Shown in pieces: positions 39,047 through 51,578 of a DNA stretch of 64,000 nucleotides. Under the pieces are notes generated by a model that ran no database searches, was not told the DNA's origin, and worked only from the letters and a program-made list of their open reading frames with translations. The position numbers and the translations under genes are program-made. Source of the stretch: Galliscardovia ingluviei (GTDB lineage Bacteria; Actinomycetota; Actinomycetes; Actinomycetales; Bifidobacteriaceae); contig NZ_BMDH01000001.1 in the NCBI RefSeq assembly GCF_014635685.1, positions 961,963-1,025,962 of the forward strand, read 5' to 3'. Numbering within the stretch: the stretch's first letter is position 1; every line of letters starts with the position of its first letter.

Positions 39047-42000
39047 TTAGCGATACATTGGCTCGCTTGTGGTATCAGGAGCGGAAGCACCTGCATCTGG
39101 GCGTGAACCAATGTTGAAGCCCAAATCATCAGCTGCGGAAACAGGATCATCATCCTCTTCCTTCATGTCGATAGCCACACCTTCAGCGTTGAGCACTTCA
39201 ACATTAAGAGAGAGGGACTGCATTTCCTTGAGCAGCACCTTGAATGATTCTGGAATACCAGCAGGTGGCAGGTTTTCGCCCTTGACGATTGCGCCATACA
39301 CGCGCACACGACCATCAACATCATCAGACTTAATGGTCATCATTTCGTGCAATGTGTATGCAGCACCGTATGCTTCCAGTGCCCACACCTCCATCTCACC
39401 AAAGCGCTGACCACCGAACTGTGCTTTACCGCCCAATGGCTGCTGGGTAATCATGGAGTATGGGCCTGTAGAGCGAGCGTGAATCTTGTCGTCAACCAAG
39501 TGGTGCAACTTCAAGATGTACATGTAGCCTACAGAAATTGGCTTGCCGAATGGTTCACCAGTACGTCCGTCATACAGTACTGCCTTACCGTCGTCGCCAA
39601 CCATGCGATCACCATCGCGGTTTGGCAAGGTGGTCTTGAGCAGACCGTGCAGTGCATCCTGACGCACACCGTCGAATACAGGGGTCGCTACTGGTGTATT
39701 TGGATCAGCCTTTTCAGCACCTTGTGGAATATGCTGCTTCCATGCTGCCTCAAGGTTTGGATCGATATTGATATCCCAACCAGAGTGTGCAATCCAACCA
39801 AGGTGAAGCTCAAGCACCTGACCCAGGTTCATACGGCTTGGTACGCCCAATGGGTTCAACATAATGTCTACAGGAGTACCGTCAGCCAAGAATGGCATAT
39901 CTTCTTCTGGAAGAATGCGTGAAATAACACCTTTATTACCGTGGCGACCAGAAAGCTTATCGCCCTGAGTAATCTTACGATGTTGTGCGATATACACGCG
40001 GATCATGCTGTTCACGCCGCTTGGCAGTTCATCGCCGTCTTCTTCCACATCTTCCTTGGAGATTTCCTTAACCGCGATAACAGTACCGGATTCACCGTGA
40101 GGCACGCGCAATGATGTGTCGCGCACTTCGCGGCTCTTCTCACCGAAGATTGCACGCAGCAAGCGCTCTTCTGGGGTAAGCTCAGTTTCACCCTTAGGAG
40201 TTACCTTACCGACAAGAATGTCGCCTGCCTCAACCTCAGCACCAATGCGAATAATGCCACGCTCATCAAGGTTTGCAACAGCATCCTCACCAACATTTGG
40301 CAGGTCTCGCGTAATTTCTTCTGCGCCGAGCTTAGTGTCACGAGCATCGATTTCATATTCTTCAATATGAATTGAGCTCAAAGTGTCATCTTGCACCAAA
40401 CGCTGAGAAATAATAATAGCGTCCTCGTAGTTGTAACCATTCCAAGGCATGAACGCAACGAGCAAGTTCTTACCCAATGCCATTTCACCTTGGTCGGTTG
40501 CAGGACCGTCAGCAAGTACAGAACCTGCTTCTACGCGCTCACCCTCAGAAACCATTGGAATCTGGTTGTAGCATGTGGACTGGTTGTTGCGCTTGAACTT
40601 GTCGAGACGATAGCTGGAAGTAGTTCCATCATCGTTCATTACGCGAATAATGTCTGCAGAGCAGTACACTACTACGCCATCTTTTTCTGCGATAACAACA
40701 TCGCCAGAATCATATGCTGCACGCCATTCGCCGCCGGTACCTACCAGTGGACGCTCAGACTTAATCAGTGGCACTGCCTGACGCTGCATGTTAGCGCCCA
40801 TCAATGCACGGTGACCCTCATCATGCTCCAAGAATGGAATCAAAGATGCACCAACAGAAACCATCTGACGTGGAGAAACATCCATGTAGTCCACGGATTC
40901 TACTGGAACGTCGACTGCTTCATCTTCGCCAACTCGAGCCAATGCATCATCAGAAAGGAAGTTGCCATCAGCATCAAGTTCCTGGTTTGCCTGTGCAATA
41001 ACGTGCTCAGCATCGCGGTCTGCAGTCATGTATTCCACTTCGTCGGTGACATGACCGTCTACAACCTTGCGGTATGGTGTTTCGATAAAGCCGAATGGGT
41101 TAATGCGACCAAAGGTTGCCAAGGAGCCGATCAAACCAATGTTTGGACCTTCAGGGCTTTCAATTGGGCACATACGTCCGAAGTGGGATGGGTGCACGTC
41201 TCGAACTTCCATAGAAGCACGATCACGGCTCAAACCACCAGGACCCAAGGCGGAAAGACGGCGCTTATTGGTGATACCAGCCAATGGATTGTTTTGATCC
41301 ATGAACTGGCTCAACTGTGATGTACCGAAGAATTCTTTAATTGTTGCAGCAACAGGACGGATATTAAGCAATGACTGTGGAGTAATTGCTTCTGCATCCT
41401 GCGTGGTCATGCGTTCACGTACCACGCGCTCCATACGGCTCAAACCAGTACGCAGCTGATTTTGAATCAATTCACCGACTTGGCGAATACGACGATTGCC
41501 AAAGTGATCGATATCATCCACATCAACGCGAAGCTCAACGTCCTCACCATTACGCTTACCTGGGAAGGACTCTGCATGAGCATGCAAAGCGCACAGGTAC
41601 TTAATAGTGGCAACAATATCTTCGCGCTTCAAGCTGCGATCAGAGAAATCGCCTTCAAGACCGAGCTTACGATTGATCTTATAGCGACCAACACGAGCTA
41701 AGTCATAGCGCTTATTGTTGAAATAGAAGGAGTCGAGCAGTGTGCGACCTGCTTCTGCAGTTGCCGTATCACCCGGACGAATACGGCGATAGAGTTCAAC
41801 CAAAGCATGGTCACGAATCTCTTCGTCACTTGGACGACCTGCGCTCAAATCAACATCGCCATTAGCGTTCTTTGGAGCAGTTGCTTCAATTTCCTTAGCC
41901 AAGGAATCAAGCACTAATGGGTAGCCTTGGAATTCATCGTGGATTTCGCGCTCAGTCATGCCGATAGCTTCAAGGAAGATAGCAACAGACTGCTTGCGCT

Positions 42001-42781
42001 TACGATCAACGCGAACTTCCAAATGATCGCGCTTATCGATTTCAAACTCAAGCCATGCACCACGGCTTGGGATGATCTTTGCGCCAAATACTTCCTTATC
42101 GCTAATGCGGTCGGCAGAGCGGTCGAAGTATACGCCAGGAGAACGCACAAGCTGGGAAACAATTACACGCTCAGTACCGCCAATAATGAAGGTGCCGTGT
42201 GGAGTTTGTAATGGGAAATCTCCCATGAACACGGTCTGGCTTTTAATTTCGCCAGTTTCATTATTGCAGAACTCAGCATTCACATACAGAGGAGCAGAAT
42301 AGGTGTAATCCTTCTCCTTGCACTCCTGTACGGTGTGGCGTGGCTCTTCAAAATATGGGTTTGAGAATGTCAAGCTCATAGTTTGAGCGAAGTTCTCAAT
42401 TGGGGAAATCTCGTCAAAGACTTCTTCAAGACCAGAAACATGTGGAACAGTGTTGGTACCTGCTTTCAGGTCCTCTTCCACACGACGACGCCAGCGTTCA
42501 TTACCGATAAGCCAGTCAAAGCTATCGGTCTGTACGCCAAGCAAGTATGGTACATCAATTGGCTCTTTAATAGAACCGAAGTTCACACGCGCAGAGGCTT
42601 TGTGCAGAGCAATATCATGCTCACTTGCGCGTGCCTGAGTCGCGGTGTTTTCAGTATTGGTTTCGGCCACCAAGATAGGTTTATCCTTCTCGTTCGCTGT
42701 GGATGTCGTTAAGGGAACCGAACGGCCGCTATATGCCTGATGCGGGCTCCCCCGGTGACGTATGCCCGCTATATGACACAC
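39047..42781 (-). CDS. rpoB: RNA polymerase beta subunit
   Basis: Up to 1244 residues. It shows the rifampicin-binding region ([15 protein letters not shown], then [16 protein letters not shown]), the [17 protein letters not shown] block, [13 protein letters not shown] and the C-terminal [20 protein letters not shown]. The position equivalent to E. coli His526 is Asn (codon 41267-41269). The start is not certain. The frame opens at GTG 42781, but the first 35 residues ([19 protein letters not shown]) do not look like RpoB. A TTG/GTG pair upstream of [12 protein letters not shown], about 10-13 nt after GAAGGA, is another candidate. Immediately upstream of rpoC. Confidence 0.97.
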   Translation of the reverse strand: MCHIAGIRHRGSPHQAYSGRSVPLTTSTANEKDKPILVAETNTENTATQARASEHDIALHKASARVNFGSIKEPIDVPYLLGVQTDSFDWLIGNERWRRRVEEDLKAGTNTVPHVSGLEEVFDEISPIENFAQTMSLTFSNPYFEEPRHTVQECKEKDYTYSAPLYVNAEFCNNETGEIKSQTVFMGDFPLQTPHGTFIIGGTERVIVSQLVRSPGVYFDRSADRISDKEVFGAKIIPSRGAWLEFEIDKRDHLEVRVDRKRKQSVAIFLEAIGMTEREIHDEFQGYPLVLDSLAKEIEATAPKNANGDVDLSAGRPSDEEIRDHALVELYRRIRPGDTATAEAGRTLLDSFYFNNKRYDLARVGRYKINRKLGLEGDFSDRSLKREDIVATIKYLCALHAHAESFPGKRNGEDVELRVDVDDIDHFGNRRIRQVGELIQNQLRTGLSRMERVVRERMTTQDAEAITPQSLLNIRPVAATIKEFFGTSQLSQFMDQNNPLAGITNKRRLSALGPGGLSRDRASMEVRDVHPSHFGRMCPIESPEGPNIGLIGSLATFGRINPFGFIETPYRKVVDGHVTDEVEYMTADRDAEHVIAQANQELDADGNFLSDDALARVGEDEAVDVPVESVDYMDVSPRQMVSVGASLIPFLEHDEGHRALMGANMQRQAVPLIKSERPLVGTGGEWRAAYDSGDVVIAEKDGVVVYCSADIIRVMNDDGTTSSYRLDKFKRNNQSTCYNQIPMVSEGERVEAGSVLADGPATDQGEMALGKNLLVAFMPWNGYNYEDAIIISQRLVQDDTLSSIHIEEYEIDARDTKLGAEEITRDLPNVGEDAVANLDERGIIRIGAEVEAGDILVGKVTPKGETELTPEERLLRAIFGEKSREVRDTSLRVPHGESGTVIAVKEISKEDVEEDGDELPSGVNSMIRVYIAQHRKITQGDKLSGRHGNKGVISRILPEEDMPFLADGTPVDIMLNPLGVPSRMNLGQVLELHLGWIAHSGWDINIDPNLEAAWKQHIPQGAEKADPNTPVATPVFDGVRQDALHGLLKTTLPNRDGDRMVGDDGKAVLYDGRTGEPFGKPISVGYMYILKLHHLVDDKIHARSTGPYSMITQQPLGGKAQFGGQRFGEMEVWALEAYGAAYTLHEMMTIKSDDVDGRVRVYGAIVKGENLPPAGIPESFKVLLKEMQSLSLNVEVLNAEGVAIDMKEEDDDPVSAADDLGFNIGSRPDAGASAPDTTSEPMYR

Positions 42782-42859
42782 TTCAGGTAATCAAAGAACA
42801 ATTCTATACCACACTTTTGACTTCAATGCACGTCGAAGCGTCTATGGCGTGTTGCACTA

Positions 42860-43504
42860 TTATTTATTATTCAAACTAGTTTCGCGAATATGTGCACTAA
42901 TATGCTGTGCTTGCTCAAGAGTTGGTGCATCTTTAACCAGCAGAGCCTCACGATAGTAGCGCAATTCATCAAGTGACTCAATAATATCGGTAAGTGCACG
43001 ATGACCACCCCACTTAGCAGGACGCGCCTCATACACTGCAGGATACCACCGGCGAGAAAGCTCCTTAAACGTGCTCACGTCAATGACGCGATAATGCATA
43101 AGCCCCATCACATCAGGCATATATTTATCCAAGAATTTCTTATCAGAACCAACTGAATTACCGGCAAGCAATGGTTTAATACCCTGTGGAATAAAGCGCT
43201 GCATATACTCTACAATTTGTGCTTGCGCCTGCGCTAAACTTAAGCCCTGCTCCCACTCATTGATAAGCCCAGAATGAGTGTGCATCTTACGCACAAAATC
43301 ATCCATATGGTCTACCGCAGCCTGGCTTGGTTTGATAACCAAATCAATACCTTCATCAAGCACATGTAAATCAAAATCAGTCGGCACCACAGAAACTTCT
43401 ACCAACTCATCATGCTCAATATCAAGACCTGTCATTTCACAGTCCACCCACATCAATCGTGAATCTTGTGCTGTGTATACCTCATTATCATGCGCATCTA
43501 CCAT
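42860..43504 (-). CDS. orn: Oligoribonuclease (DEDDh 3'-5' exonuclease)
   Basis: Degrades 2-5 nt RNA to mononucleotides and is usually essential where present. About 214 residues. All DEDDh residues can be placed: [10 protein letters not shown] (Asp and Glu), [28 protein letters not shown] and HRALTDI (His and Asp). I place the start at ATG 43504 ([16 protein letters not shown]), with AAAGGAG 5-6 nt upstream, rather than the longer frame to 43552. It is upstream of rpoB on the same strand. Confidence 0.93.
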   Translation of the reverse strand: MVDAHDNEVYTAQDSRLMWVDCEMTGLDIEHDELVEVSVVPTDFDLHVLDEGIDLVIKPSQAAVDHMDDFVRKMHTHSGLINEWEQGLSLAQAQAQIVEYMQRFIPQGIKPLLAGNSVGSDKKFLDKYMPDVMGLMHYRVIDVSTFKELSRRWYPAVYEARPAKWGGHRALTDIIESLDELRYYREALLVKDAPTLEQAQHISAHIRETSLNNK

Positions 43505-43582
43505 TGTTGCTCCTTTAGCTTGACTGAGCATGTGTACTGTATTCGCATTCACACGAACCCATCAGTATACAACACTACCCGA

Positions 43583-44380
43583 CTAGAAACTCGTTATCGT
43601 TTCTACAAAATAATCAATAATATTAGGTCCTCGTGCAATCAAGAGTTCAGGATGCCACTGCACAGCCCACACACAGCGATTGCCCGGTCGCCACATTGCC
43701 TCCACAATGCCATCGTCAGCTACAGCCATCAGCTCGAATCCCTCACCTAATGTGCGCACTGCTTGGTGATGATAGCTATTAACTGGCATATGCTCTAGCT
43801 GAGTTTGCTCAAATAATGGAGTATTTGGCACGATTGTAACATCATGTCCAAGGGCATCCTCAGGAACATCATGCATATGATGCTCTACATCGCTAGGATG
43901 CTCAGTTGGCAGGTCATGCCACAGCGTGCCACCACATGCCACATTCATCAACTGCATACCGCGACAAATACCAAGCATTGAAATATCACGTGCTAACCCT
44001 GACTGGAATAGTGCCATTTCTAAAGCATCCCGCTCAGGACTTAACACTTCGCTGCGACCTACTGCTGCTTCATCAGTATGGAGTTGCTGCGCTTGCCCAT
44101 TAACAAGTGCCGTACTGCTGTCGTTACTGTCGATACTGCTGGTGCTGGTGCCAGCATATTGTGCCAATACTTCCGGCGATATATCCGGCCCTCCAGTAAA
44201 TACAATGCCATCAAGTTGGTCAAGCAATCCTTCAAGCTGTGCTGAATCAAGATGCAGCGGCAACATCACAGGAATACCGCCTGCTCGAGTAATCGCATCC
44301 ATATATCCAGGAATCATCCACAAGCTATGTAGCTTGTAATCAACCAGCGGCGTTACTCCTATTAGTGGCATCTTTGACAT
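43583..44380 (-). CDS. Class-I glutamine amidotransferase-like hydrolase (PuuD family)
   Basis: 265 residues. Peptidase C26-type gamma-glutamyl hydrolase. Nucleophile Cys lies in LGICRGMQLMNVACGGTL, the Cys-His-Glu triad is completed by WHPE in AVQWHPELL, and FTGGPDISPEVL is the family glycine-rich loop. NSYHHQAVRTLGEGF also matches PuuD-type proteins. These cleave gamma-glutamyl amides such as gamma-glutamyl-GABA; the true substrate is unknown. Residues about 88-112 (STSSIDSNDSSTALVNG) form a Ser/Thr-rich insertion. SD GGGGAG precedes the ATG. Confidence 0.85.
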   Translation of the reverse strand: MSKMPLIGVTPLVDYKLHSLWMIPGYMDAITRAGGIPVMLPLHLDSAQLEGLLDQLDGIVFTGGPDISPEVLAQYAGTSTSSIDSNDSSTALVNGQAQQLHTDEAAVGRSEVLSPERDALEMALFQSGLARDISMLGICRGMQLMNVACGGTLWHDLPTEHPSDVEHHMHDVPEDALGHDVTIVPNTPLFEQTQLEHMPVNSYHHQAVRTLGEGFELMAVADDGIVEAMWRPGNRCVWAVQWHPELLIARGPNIIDYFVETITSF

Positions 44381-44708
44381 GGCGTCTCCCCTTTATAGCT
44401 GATCTCTAACTATCTAATATAGTATGGGTAAGATTCCATGAAAATAGTAAATCAAAGCATATAGGCAGAAGAAGCCTCCTCTCGACTTTGAGCTTCCAAA
44501 GGAGAAGCTATGCAAGGGTGGTTCTGTTGGTCAGCACTATATTCTTACTAAGATAGTTTTGTGATAATCCGTGTGTTTATTTCTACAAAAACACTTACTA
44601 TGTTATTTATCTATCCTCCATTCCTAAGCTGGTTGAAAAATTAGATTCATTCTGTACTAATCTGTAGCAAATCTTTCATAAAAGCTACTTTCTGAAAAAT
44701 TATGCGTA
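44381..44708. other. Intergenic region between PuuD-like and GIY-YIG genes
   Basis: This 328-bp AT-rich stretch has no convincing ORF or RNA gene. It contains a weak inverted repeat, AGCTTC-caaagga-GAAGCT (44491-44509). It separates two minus-strand genes, so it should include the promoter of the PuuD-like gene. Confidence 0.5.
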
Positions 44709-45584
44709 TTACTCCTGCTCCTCCAACTGCTTAAGAGTAATTCCCTCTTTGGTCTTCCACGCTGTTTTTCCACTCAAGGAAGCACCACCAACAAAACAAG
44801 CAGCGGTAGATGGACTAGCAAACAAAAGATCTTTCTTCAATACACCATCGACACCAATATTCGCAGCATTCTTTTCTCTGAGTCCTACCACATTATCTGG
44901 GGTGCTTTTCACTAGTTCCTGTGAAATTTTACTTCCAGAGAGTACCACAAAACCTTCAGCTGTCCTCAGCCCAGTTGCGTCCGCTTTACTGCTGTGATAA
45001 TAGAGTAATGGTTCAGGGGCAGATTCTATAATATTCCCGAAATTATGTTTCTTTGCAATGAGCGGTTCGAAAACTTTGTATCCTAAAGCGCCAATAACAA
45101 TCCTTGCATATGAAATGAACTCTTCCATTTCGCTTTCTTTTTCTTCGGTAAGATTTCCTGTAGTTGGCTCATTACCATTGTGAACTCGGTATCGTCCAGC
45201 CTCAACTGCCATATTACGGAAACGGTTTTCGAGGTAACTCATTTCAGTAGGACCAAAAGAATTATTAGCAGTGGTTAATGCAACAGCTTCAGTCCACCAA
45301 TCCTTATCACTACTGCGCTTATGCTCTTCCCAACGATTCAAAATACCAAGACCATTTTTGCGAGTACCAGCCTGCCCAATATAAACAATCGGTTCATCAA
45401 ATTCGTCTGACACACCAAACAATAGATACACACCTGACTGTTGTAAATACTTAATACTTTTGGATTGATCCATCATTGTTCGAGGAATTTTATATGCGAG
45501 ACCAGTCCAATTCGCTAATGTGCATTTTATTCGCCCGCTAGGCTCGCCATCCATTAAAAAGAGATTGATTACTTTCCCAACCAT
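44709..45584 (-). CDS. GIY-YIG nuclease-domain protein with DUF4357
   Basis: 291 residues. The N-terminal nuclease domain has GVYLLFG and PIVYIGQAG as its GIY and YIG elements, then NRWEEHKRSSDKDWW and YLENRFRNMAVEAGRY with the conserved Glu. The C-terminal module (ADATGLRTAEGFVVLSGSKI, then LFASPSTAACFVGGASLSGK) is the DUF4357 type, a frequent partner of GIY-YIG domains. This architecture occurs in bacteria as a stand-alone protein next to restriction or defence genes, with unknown role. It is AT-rich compared with flanking genes and may be acquired. SD is weak (GGAATAG). Confidence 0.85.
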   Translation of the reverse strand: MVGKVINLFLMDGEPSGRIKCTLANWTGLAYKIPRTMMDQSKSIKYLQQSGVYLLFGVSDEFDEPIVYIGQAGTRKNGLGILNRWEEHKRSSDKDWWTEAVALTTANNSFGPTEMSYLENRFRNMAVEAGRYRVHNGNEPTTGNLTEEKESEMEEFISYARIVIGALGYKVFEPLIAKKHNFGNIIESAPEPLLYYHSSKADATGLRTAEGFVVLSGSKISQELVKSTPDNVVGLREKNAANIGVDGVLKKDLLFASPSTAACFVGGASLSGKTAWKTKEGITLKQLEEQE

Positions 45585-45680
45585 GTATAACTATTCCGTC
45601 CTCATTGACTCTATATTTTCTCAACTACAATTACCAACTATACTCAATATCTGTATCTATATGTGCACCAAACAAATGAC

Positions 45681-45730
45681 ATAAAAAACTTCCTGCTGAT
45701 GCCAGTAATTCCAGCATCTAACAGGAAGTT
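45681..45730 (-). terminator. Terminator after guaB
   Basis: Minus strand: AACTTCCTG...GATGC pairs with GCATC...CAGGAAGTT (45687-45730), with a small internal mismatch, followed by TTTTTT (45688-45683). Confidence 0.88.
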
Positions 45731-45808
45731 CTTAATGGTTTAATGGCTTCTCTAATAAACCCAGCCTATAAACCTAGCCATAAAACTATCTTTGGATAGT
45801 CCCGAGCT

Positions 45809-47975
<2,167 letters not shown>

Positions 47976-48215
47976 GGTGCTCTTCCTACCAGTCTCCCTA
48001 CTACTTCACGCACTCCTCATACTAGTGTGACATGCAGTAGGTGTTGTGCTTTGCTATATGCGTTATTTACTATAACGAATTTTTTATCGTATGACTATTG
48101 GTATAACCATATTGTCACATGGTGTAACAAACTCTTCTCTCATACTGTTCTCTATCAGAATGTGCTATGCGGACTTGCTCTATAGCACTAGCCTACATAA
48201 TGCTGACCTGACTTA

Positions 48216-49394
48216 TCATTTATCCGCCCGATGTTGTGCTACCGGCTGATGAGGAAGAGCAGGATCGTCTGATGTTGATACTGCATCAAGATCACCCTCA
48301 CGTATCTCACGAATCCTGTGCCTAGCATACGGATACATCGTTACCACAGTAAGTACAATTGCTGCTACAGCAAAAACTGCTGCTGCCAGATGAATAGGCA
48401 ATACCAAAATAGAAAGCGAACCAAACGCAATCAGCGCTGCCCAACCCCACAAAATCAATACCGCACCTTGTACCGAATGCCCAATTCGAAGCATACGGTG
48501 ATGCAAATGCATACGATCAGGATGCATAGGAGACTGACCTTTTGCCAATCTACGCACAATTGCCAAACACATATCGAGCACAGGCAAAAACAGCACCAAA
48601 ATTGGCAAAAGAATAGGCATAAATACTGGAAGATATATACTGGCATGAATTGTTGAAGGATCCAATCTACCTGTCATCACAATTGATGCACATGTAACTA
48701 AATATCCAAGCAGCATGGAACCGGAGTCACCCATAAATAGTTTTGCCGGATGCCAGTTATGCAGCAAAAAGCCCACACAAATACCCACTAATGCCACATC
48801 AATCATTGTGGCAAGCGAGGCGTAGCTTGGAGAATTGCGTGCAATAATATACGAATAAATGGCGAATGCAATACCACCAATAGCAACGATGCCCGAGGAT
48901 AGCCCATCTAGTCCATCGACAAAATTCACTGCGTTAATAGAAGCCACAATCAATATTGCTGTAATAGCCATAGAAACACTTGGAGAAGCAGCAATAAGTG
49001 AACCAAATGGAAGAGATACCACTTCAAGCCCACCCCATGATACAAACACAGCAATAATCAGCTGACCGGCAAGTTTGAGCATCCAATCCAAATCCCAGCG
49101 ATCGTCAAGCACACCCAGCAAGCACACTCCTACTGCACCTAACGCAATTACCTCAGGTTGCAAACTATTGACAAACAGCGCTCTGGTAAGCGGCAACTGG
49201 CTGGCAATACACATCGATACGAGGAAGCCCAGCATCATAGCAACGCCGCCCATACGAGGTGTAGGCATGGTATGCACGTCGCGAGCGCGCACTTTACCTA
49301 CTGCACCAAAACGAATCGCAAGATGACGCACTAGCGGCGTGAATAAATATGTTGCGCCTCCTGCAATTGCGGCAATGAGTAGATAAACTCTCAT
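48216..49394 (-). CDS. wecA: Undecaprenyl-phosphate GlcNAc-1-phosphate transferase family (WecA/TagO)
   Basis: 392 residues with about eleven membrane helices. The MraY/WecA family motifs are present: DVHTMPTPRMGG near the N-terminus, the Asp motif DDRWDLDW, NFVDGLDGLSSG and the cytoplasmic loop HPDRMHLHHRML. It transfers a sugar phosphate to the lipid carrier to start a wall polysaccharide or teichoic-acid-like polymer. Actinobacterial rfe genes lie between sua5 and atpI, as here. SD GGGGAA. The exact donor sugar cannot be determined. Confidence 0.9.
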   Translation of the reverse strand: MRVYLLIAAIAGGATYLFTPLVRHLAIRFGAVGKVRARDVHTMPTPRMGGVAMMLGFLVSMCIASQLPLTRALFVNSLQPEVIALGAVGVCLLGVLDDRWDLDWMLKLAGQLIIAVFVSWGGLEVVSLPFGSLIAASPSVSMAITAILIVASINAVNFVDGLDGLSSGIVAIGGIAFAIYSYIIARNSPSYASLATMIDVALVGICVGFLLHNWHPAKLFMGDSGSMLLGYLVTCASIVMTGRLDPSTIHASIYLPVFMPILLPILVLFLPVLDMCLAIVRRLAKGQSPMHPDRMHLHHRMLRIGHSVQGAVLILWGWAALIAFGSLSILVLPIHLAAAVFAVAAIVLTVVTMYPYARHRIREIREGDLDAVSTSDDPALPHQPVAQHRADK

Positions 49395-49505
49395 GTATTC
49401 CCCTAGTGTCTATATTCAATGGTTTGGCAGTTGATAGTTTGGCATTTGATGGTTTAGCGTGCGTGTGCGCTGTTTTGTTTCGTAATGTATTACTCGGTTA
49501 CTCGA

Positions 49506-50222
49506 TTACTCGGCTATACGCTGTTCGTGTTTCATTACGTGTTCTTCATGATTCATGTGTTCTGCAAGCACTTGCTGCGCAAACTCGCGCACTTCTGTCA
49601 TCGGTATTGTTCCTTCGCGTAAAATTTGCATGCATTGCGGCTCTTGAGCATTGTATGCACATACTGTGCTGGCCACTGGGCCTGGTGTTGGACCTGCATC
49701 AAGAATGAGGTCAACACTATCCCCTAGCATTTGCTCCACCTCCTGCGCTGATGTTGCTGCCTGCATGCCTGAAATATTAGCACTTGATGCTGCAAGCGGA
49801 CCACATAGTGCGAGAATTTGTTGCGCCTCAAGGTGTGCTGGTACACGAACCGCCTGTGTGCGATGAATATTGCCGTGCTCATCGGTCTGTGTGCGCACAG
49901 TAACCAGCGCCGTATCTGGATCATCAACATTGCATATTGGAGAGAATCCTCCTGGGCAAAAATGCTGTGCTACCATATCGAGCGGGAATGGAATACTCAA
50001 GCCATACTGGTGAATATCAGATAGTTGTGCTACTAGAATTTGCACAGTTTTTTGCGCTGGACGGTGTTTAACGACAAAAAGTCGCTGTACGGCTTCTTTT
50101 GAAGTGGGGTCACAGGCTACGCCATATACAGTGTCTGTAGGTATGGCAATTACACCACCTTGTGCAATGATGTGCTGAGCAAGTTGTAGTGACTGCTGAT
50201 CTACTGTAAGTATGCGTGCCAT
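49506..50222 (-). CDS. sua5: Threonylcarbamoyl-AMP synthase
   Basis: Makes threonylcarbamoyl-AMP for the t6A modification of tRNA. 238 residues. YrdC-domain signature: GGVIAIPTDTVYGVACDPTS, then VKHRPAQKTVQILVA and a later ASSANISG. It ends with a roughly 50-residue tail. SD GGGAGGTAA before the ATG. Placement after prmC and before the wecA-like gene matches other actinobacteria, apart from the acetyltransferase gene inserted on the opposite strand. Confidence 0.93.
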   Translation of the reverse strand: MARILTVDQQSLQLAQHIIAQGGVIAIPTDTVYGVACDPTSKEAVQRLFVVKHRPAQKTVQILVAQLSDIHQYGLSIPFPLDMVAQHFCPGGFSPICNVDDPDTALVTVRTQTDEHGNIHRTQAVRVPAHLEAQQILALCGPLAASSANISGMQAATSAQEVEQMLGDSVDLILDAGPTPGPVASTVCAYNAQEPQCMQILREGTIPMTEVREFAQQVLAEHMNHEEHVMKHEQRIAE

Positions 50223-50677
50223 TGGTTACCTCCCTGCACATGGTAACGCGAGCCTAGCACAGCTGGTATTTATATGGCATATGAAGGTATAAGAAGGCAA
50301 TAAACGGCAAAATGGAAAAATGGAAAGGAACTGCGAATAGTACTCAGCCATCTCTTTATAGCCCCCAGCCATCTCTTTTATGTATTGTCAAAGTTACAGT
50401 TTCGATAATAGTTATTTAACGCAATACATAGCGGATAATTGTGGTAATACACAGTAGAAAGTTGCAGTAAGACATAGCGTGAATGCTGTAGTAAGACATA
50501 GCGTGATCGCCGTAGTAATGCGAAAACCATATTTGAACAATTGCTAATACCTAAACTAGCAATGTGTACAGCAATACGTACAACAAAATGCGCCATACTT
50601 TGACTATAGTTGTAGTAGGTTCGTAACCATTATCAGTTTCGTATTAGTAAACACTCTATGCTTGCTATCGTATTGAA
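50223..50677. other. Intergenic region with short tandem repeats
   Basis: About 455 bp between divergent genes (sua5 minus; acetyltransferase plus). No convincing gene: the small minus-strand frame inside it is driven by the tandem repeat at 50464-50520. It should hold promoters for both genes. Confidence 0.6.
50464..50520. repeat. 24-bp tandem repeat, about 2.4 copies
   Basis: GCAGTAAGACATAGCGTGA plus 5 nt (50464-50487) is repeated as GTAGTAAGACATAGCGTGA plus 5 nt (50488-50511), then partially (GTAGTAATG). The core AGCGTGATCGC resembles repeats after the acetyltransferase gene (51507-51575). Confidence 0.8.
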
Positions 50678-51361
50678 ATGACTACAAATGATAGCGTAAA
50701 CAATGCTGAAATTAAGCCAGTTGAACTACGTACTCCGCGCGCCACCGAGCGTGAAGAAATGTTAGCTGGGCGACTGTATAACCCTGCAGATGCGGAACTG
50801 ACGGCACTGCGCGAACGTGCTGCAGATTTATGTTTGACCTTCAACCAATTGCCACATAGTCAAGCAGCCGAACGCACCAAGATTCTCGACCAGCTCTTCC
50901 CCGAACATGGAGATGCTATCGAAATACTAGGCCCGCTGCAATGCGATTACGGTGTGCATACAACTATTGGTAACCGAGTTTTTATCAATTACAATTTCAC
51001 AGTGCTTGATTGTGCTCCAGTGCGCATTGGTGATGATGTGCTTATTGGACCGAATGTGTCACTATTACCACCCATGCATCCTTTGCGCTGGCAAGATAGG
51101 AATCTGCGCCAAACTGCAAGTGGCGAATACTACGACTATGAGTATGGTCTGCCTATTACTATTGAACGCAATTGCTGGATTGGCGGCAATGTTACTATTT
51201 TGGGCAATGTAACCATTGGAGAAGGATCAGTTATTGGTGCCGGCGCTGTGGTTACTAAAAACATTCCTGCTCACAGTATTGCTGTTGGTAACCCTGCACG
51301 CGTGCTGCGCCAGATTGACGACACAAATGATGCGGCAAGTTTGCAAAGTTACGCGCAATAG
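50678..51361 (+). CDS. Sugar O-acetyltransferase (LacA/Maa/NodL family)
   Basis: 227 residues. Left-handed beta-helix acyltransferase. The N-terminal maltose-acetyltransferase domain (TEREEMLAGRLYNPADAEL) is followed by hexapeptide repeats with the catalytic His in PPMHPLRW and the motifs GGNVTILGNVTIGEGSVIGA and NPARVLRQI. It transfers acetyl from acetyl-CoA to a sugar 6-OH. It lies on the plus strand between prmC and sua5, which are normally adjacent, so it has probably been inserted. No SD is visible before the ATG. Confidence 0.9.
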   Translation: MTTNDSVNNAEIKPVELRTPRATEREEMLAGRLYNPADAELTALRERAADLCLTFNQLPHSQAAERTKILDQLFPEHGDAIEILGPLQCDYGVHTTIGNRVFINYNFTVLDCAPVRIGDDVLIGPNVSLLPPMHPLRWQDRNLRQTASGEYYDYEYGLPITIERNCWIGGNVTILGNVTIGEGSVIGAGAVVTKNIPAHSIAVGNPARVLRQIDDTNDAASLQSYAQ

Positions 51362-51464
51362 TGACCGCCAATAATCATAATCAATAATATTCAGTCTTGC
51401 TTTGTTTAGCTCTTTGCTCAGTCTCGTAATGCTTAACTTTGCCGAGCAGAGCACAGTCGCATTA

Positions 51465-51575
51465 AGCGTGGTTATTGAGACGTGATTAAACTAAGCGTGA
51501 AACTATGCGTGGTCGCACTCAGTGAAATTGAGCTAAGTACGACTGCCCTATACGTGGTCGCGATAGGCGTGATTG
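51465..51575. repeat. Degenerate GCGTGGTCGC-type repeats
   Basis: Several short related words occur: GCGTGGTTA, ACGTGATTA, GCGTGAAAC, GCGTGGTCGC (51507-51516), ACGTGGTCGC (51552-51561) and GCGTGATTG (51567-51575). They are similar to the AGCGTGATCGC core at 50500-50510 on the other side of the acetyltransferase gene. Confidence 0.5.
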
Positions 51576-51578
51576 TAC

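Noticed and set aside
39347..41320. Long plus-strand ORFs of 191 and 309 residues opposite rpoB
   Set aside because: They are antisense to a highly conserved gene, Cys, Trp and His-rich, and have no start signals.
50378..50596. 72-residue minus-strand ORF with repeated SRYVLLQ
   Set aside because: The peptide repeat is only the translation of the 24-bp DNA tandem repeat.
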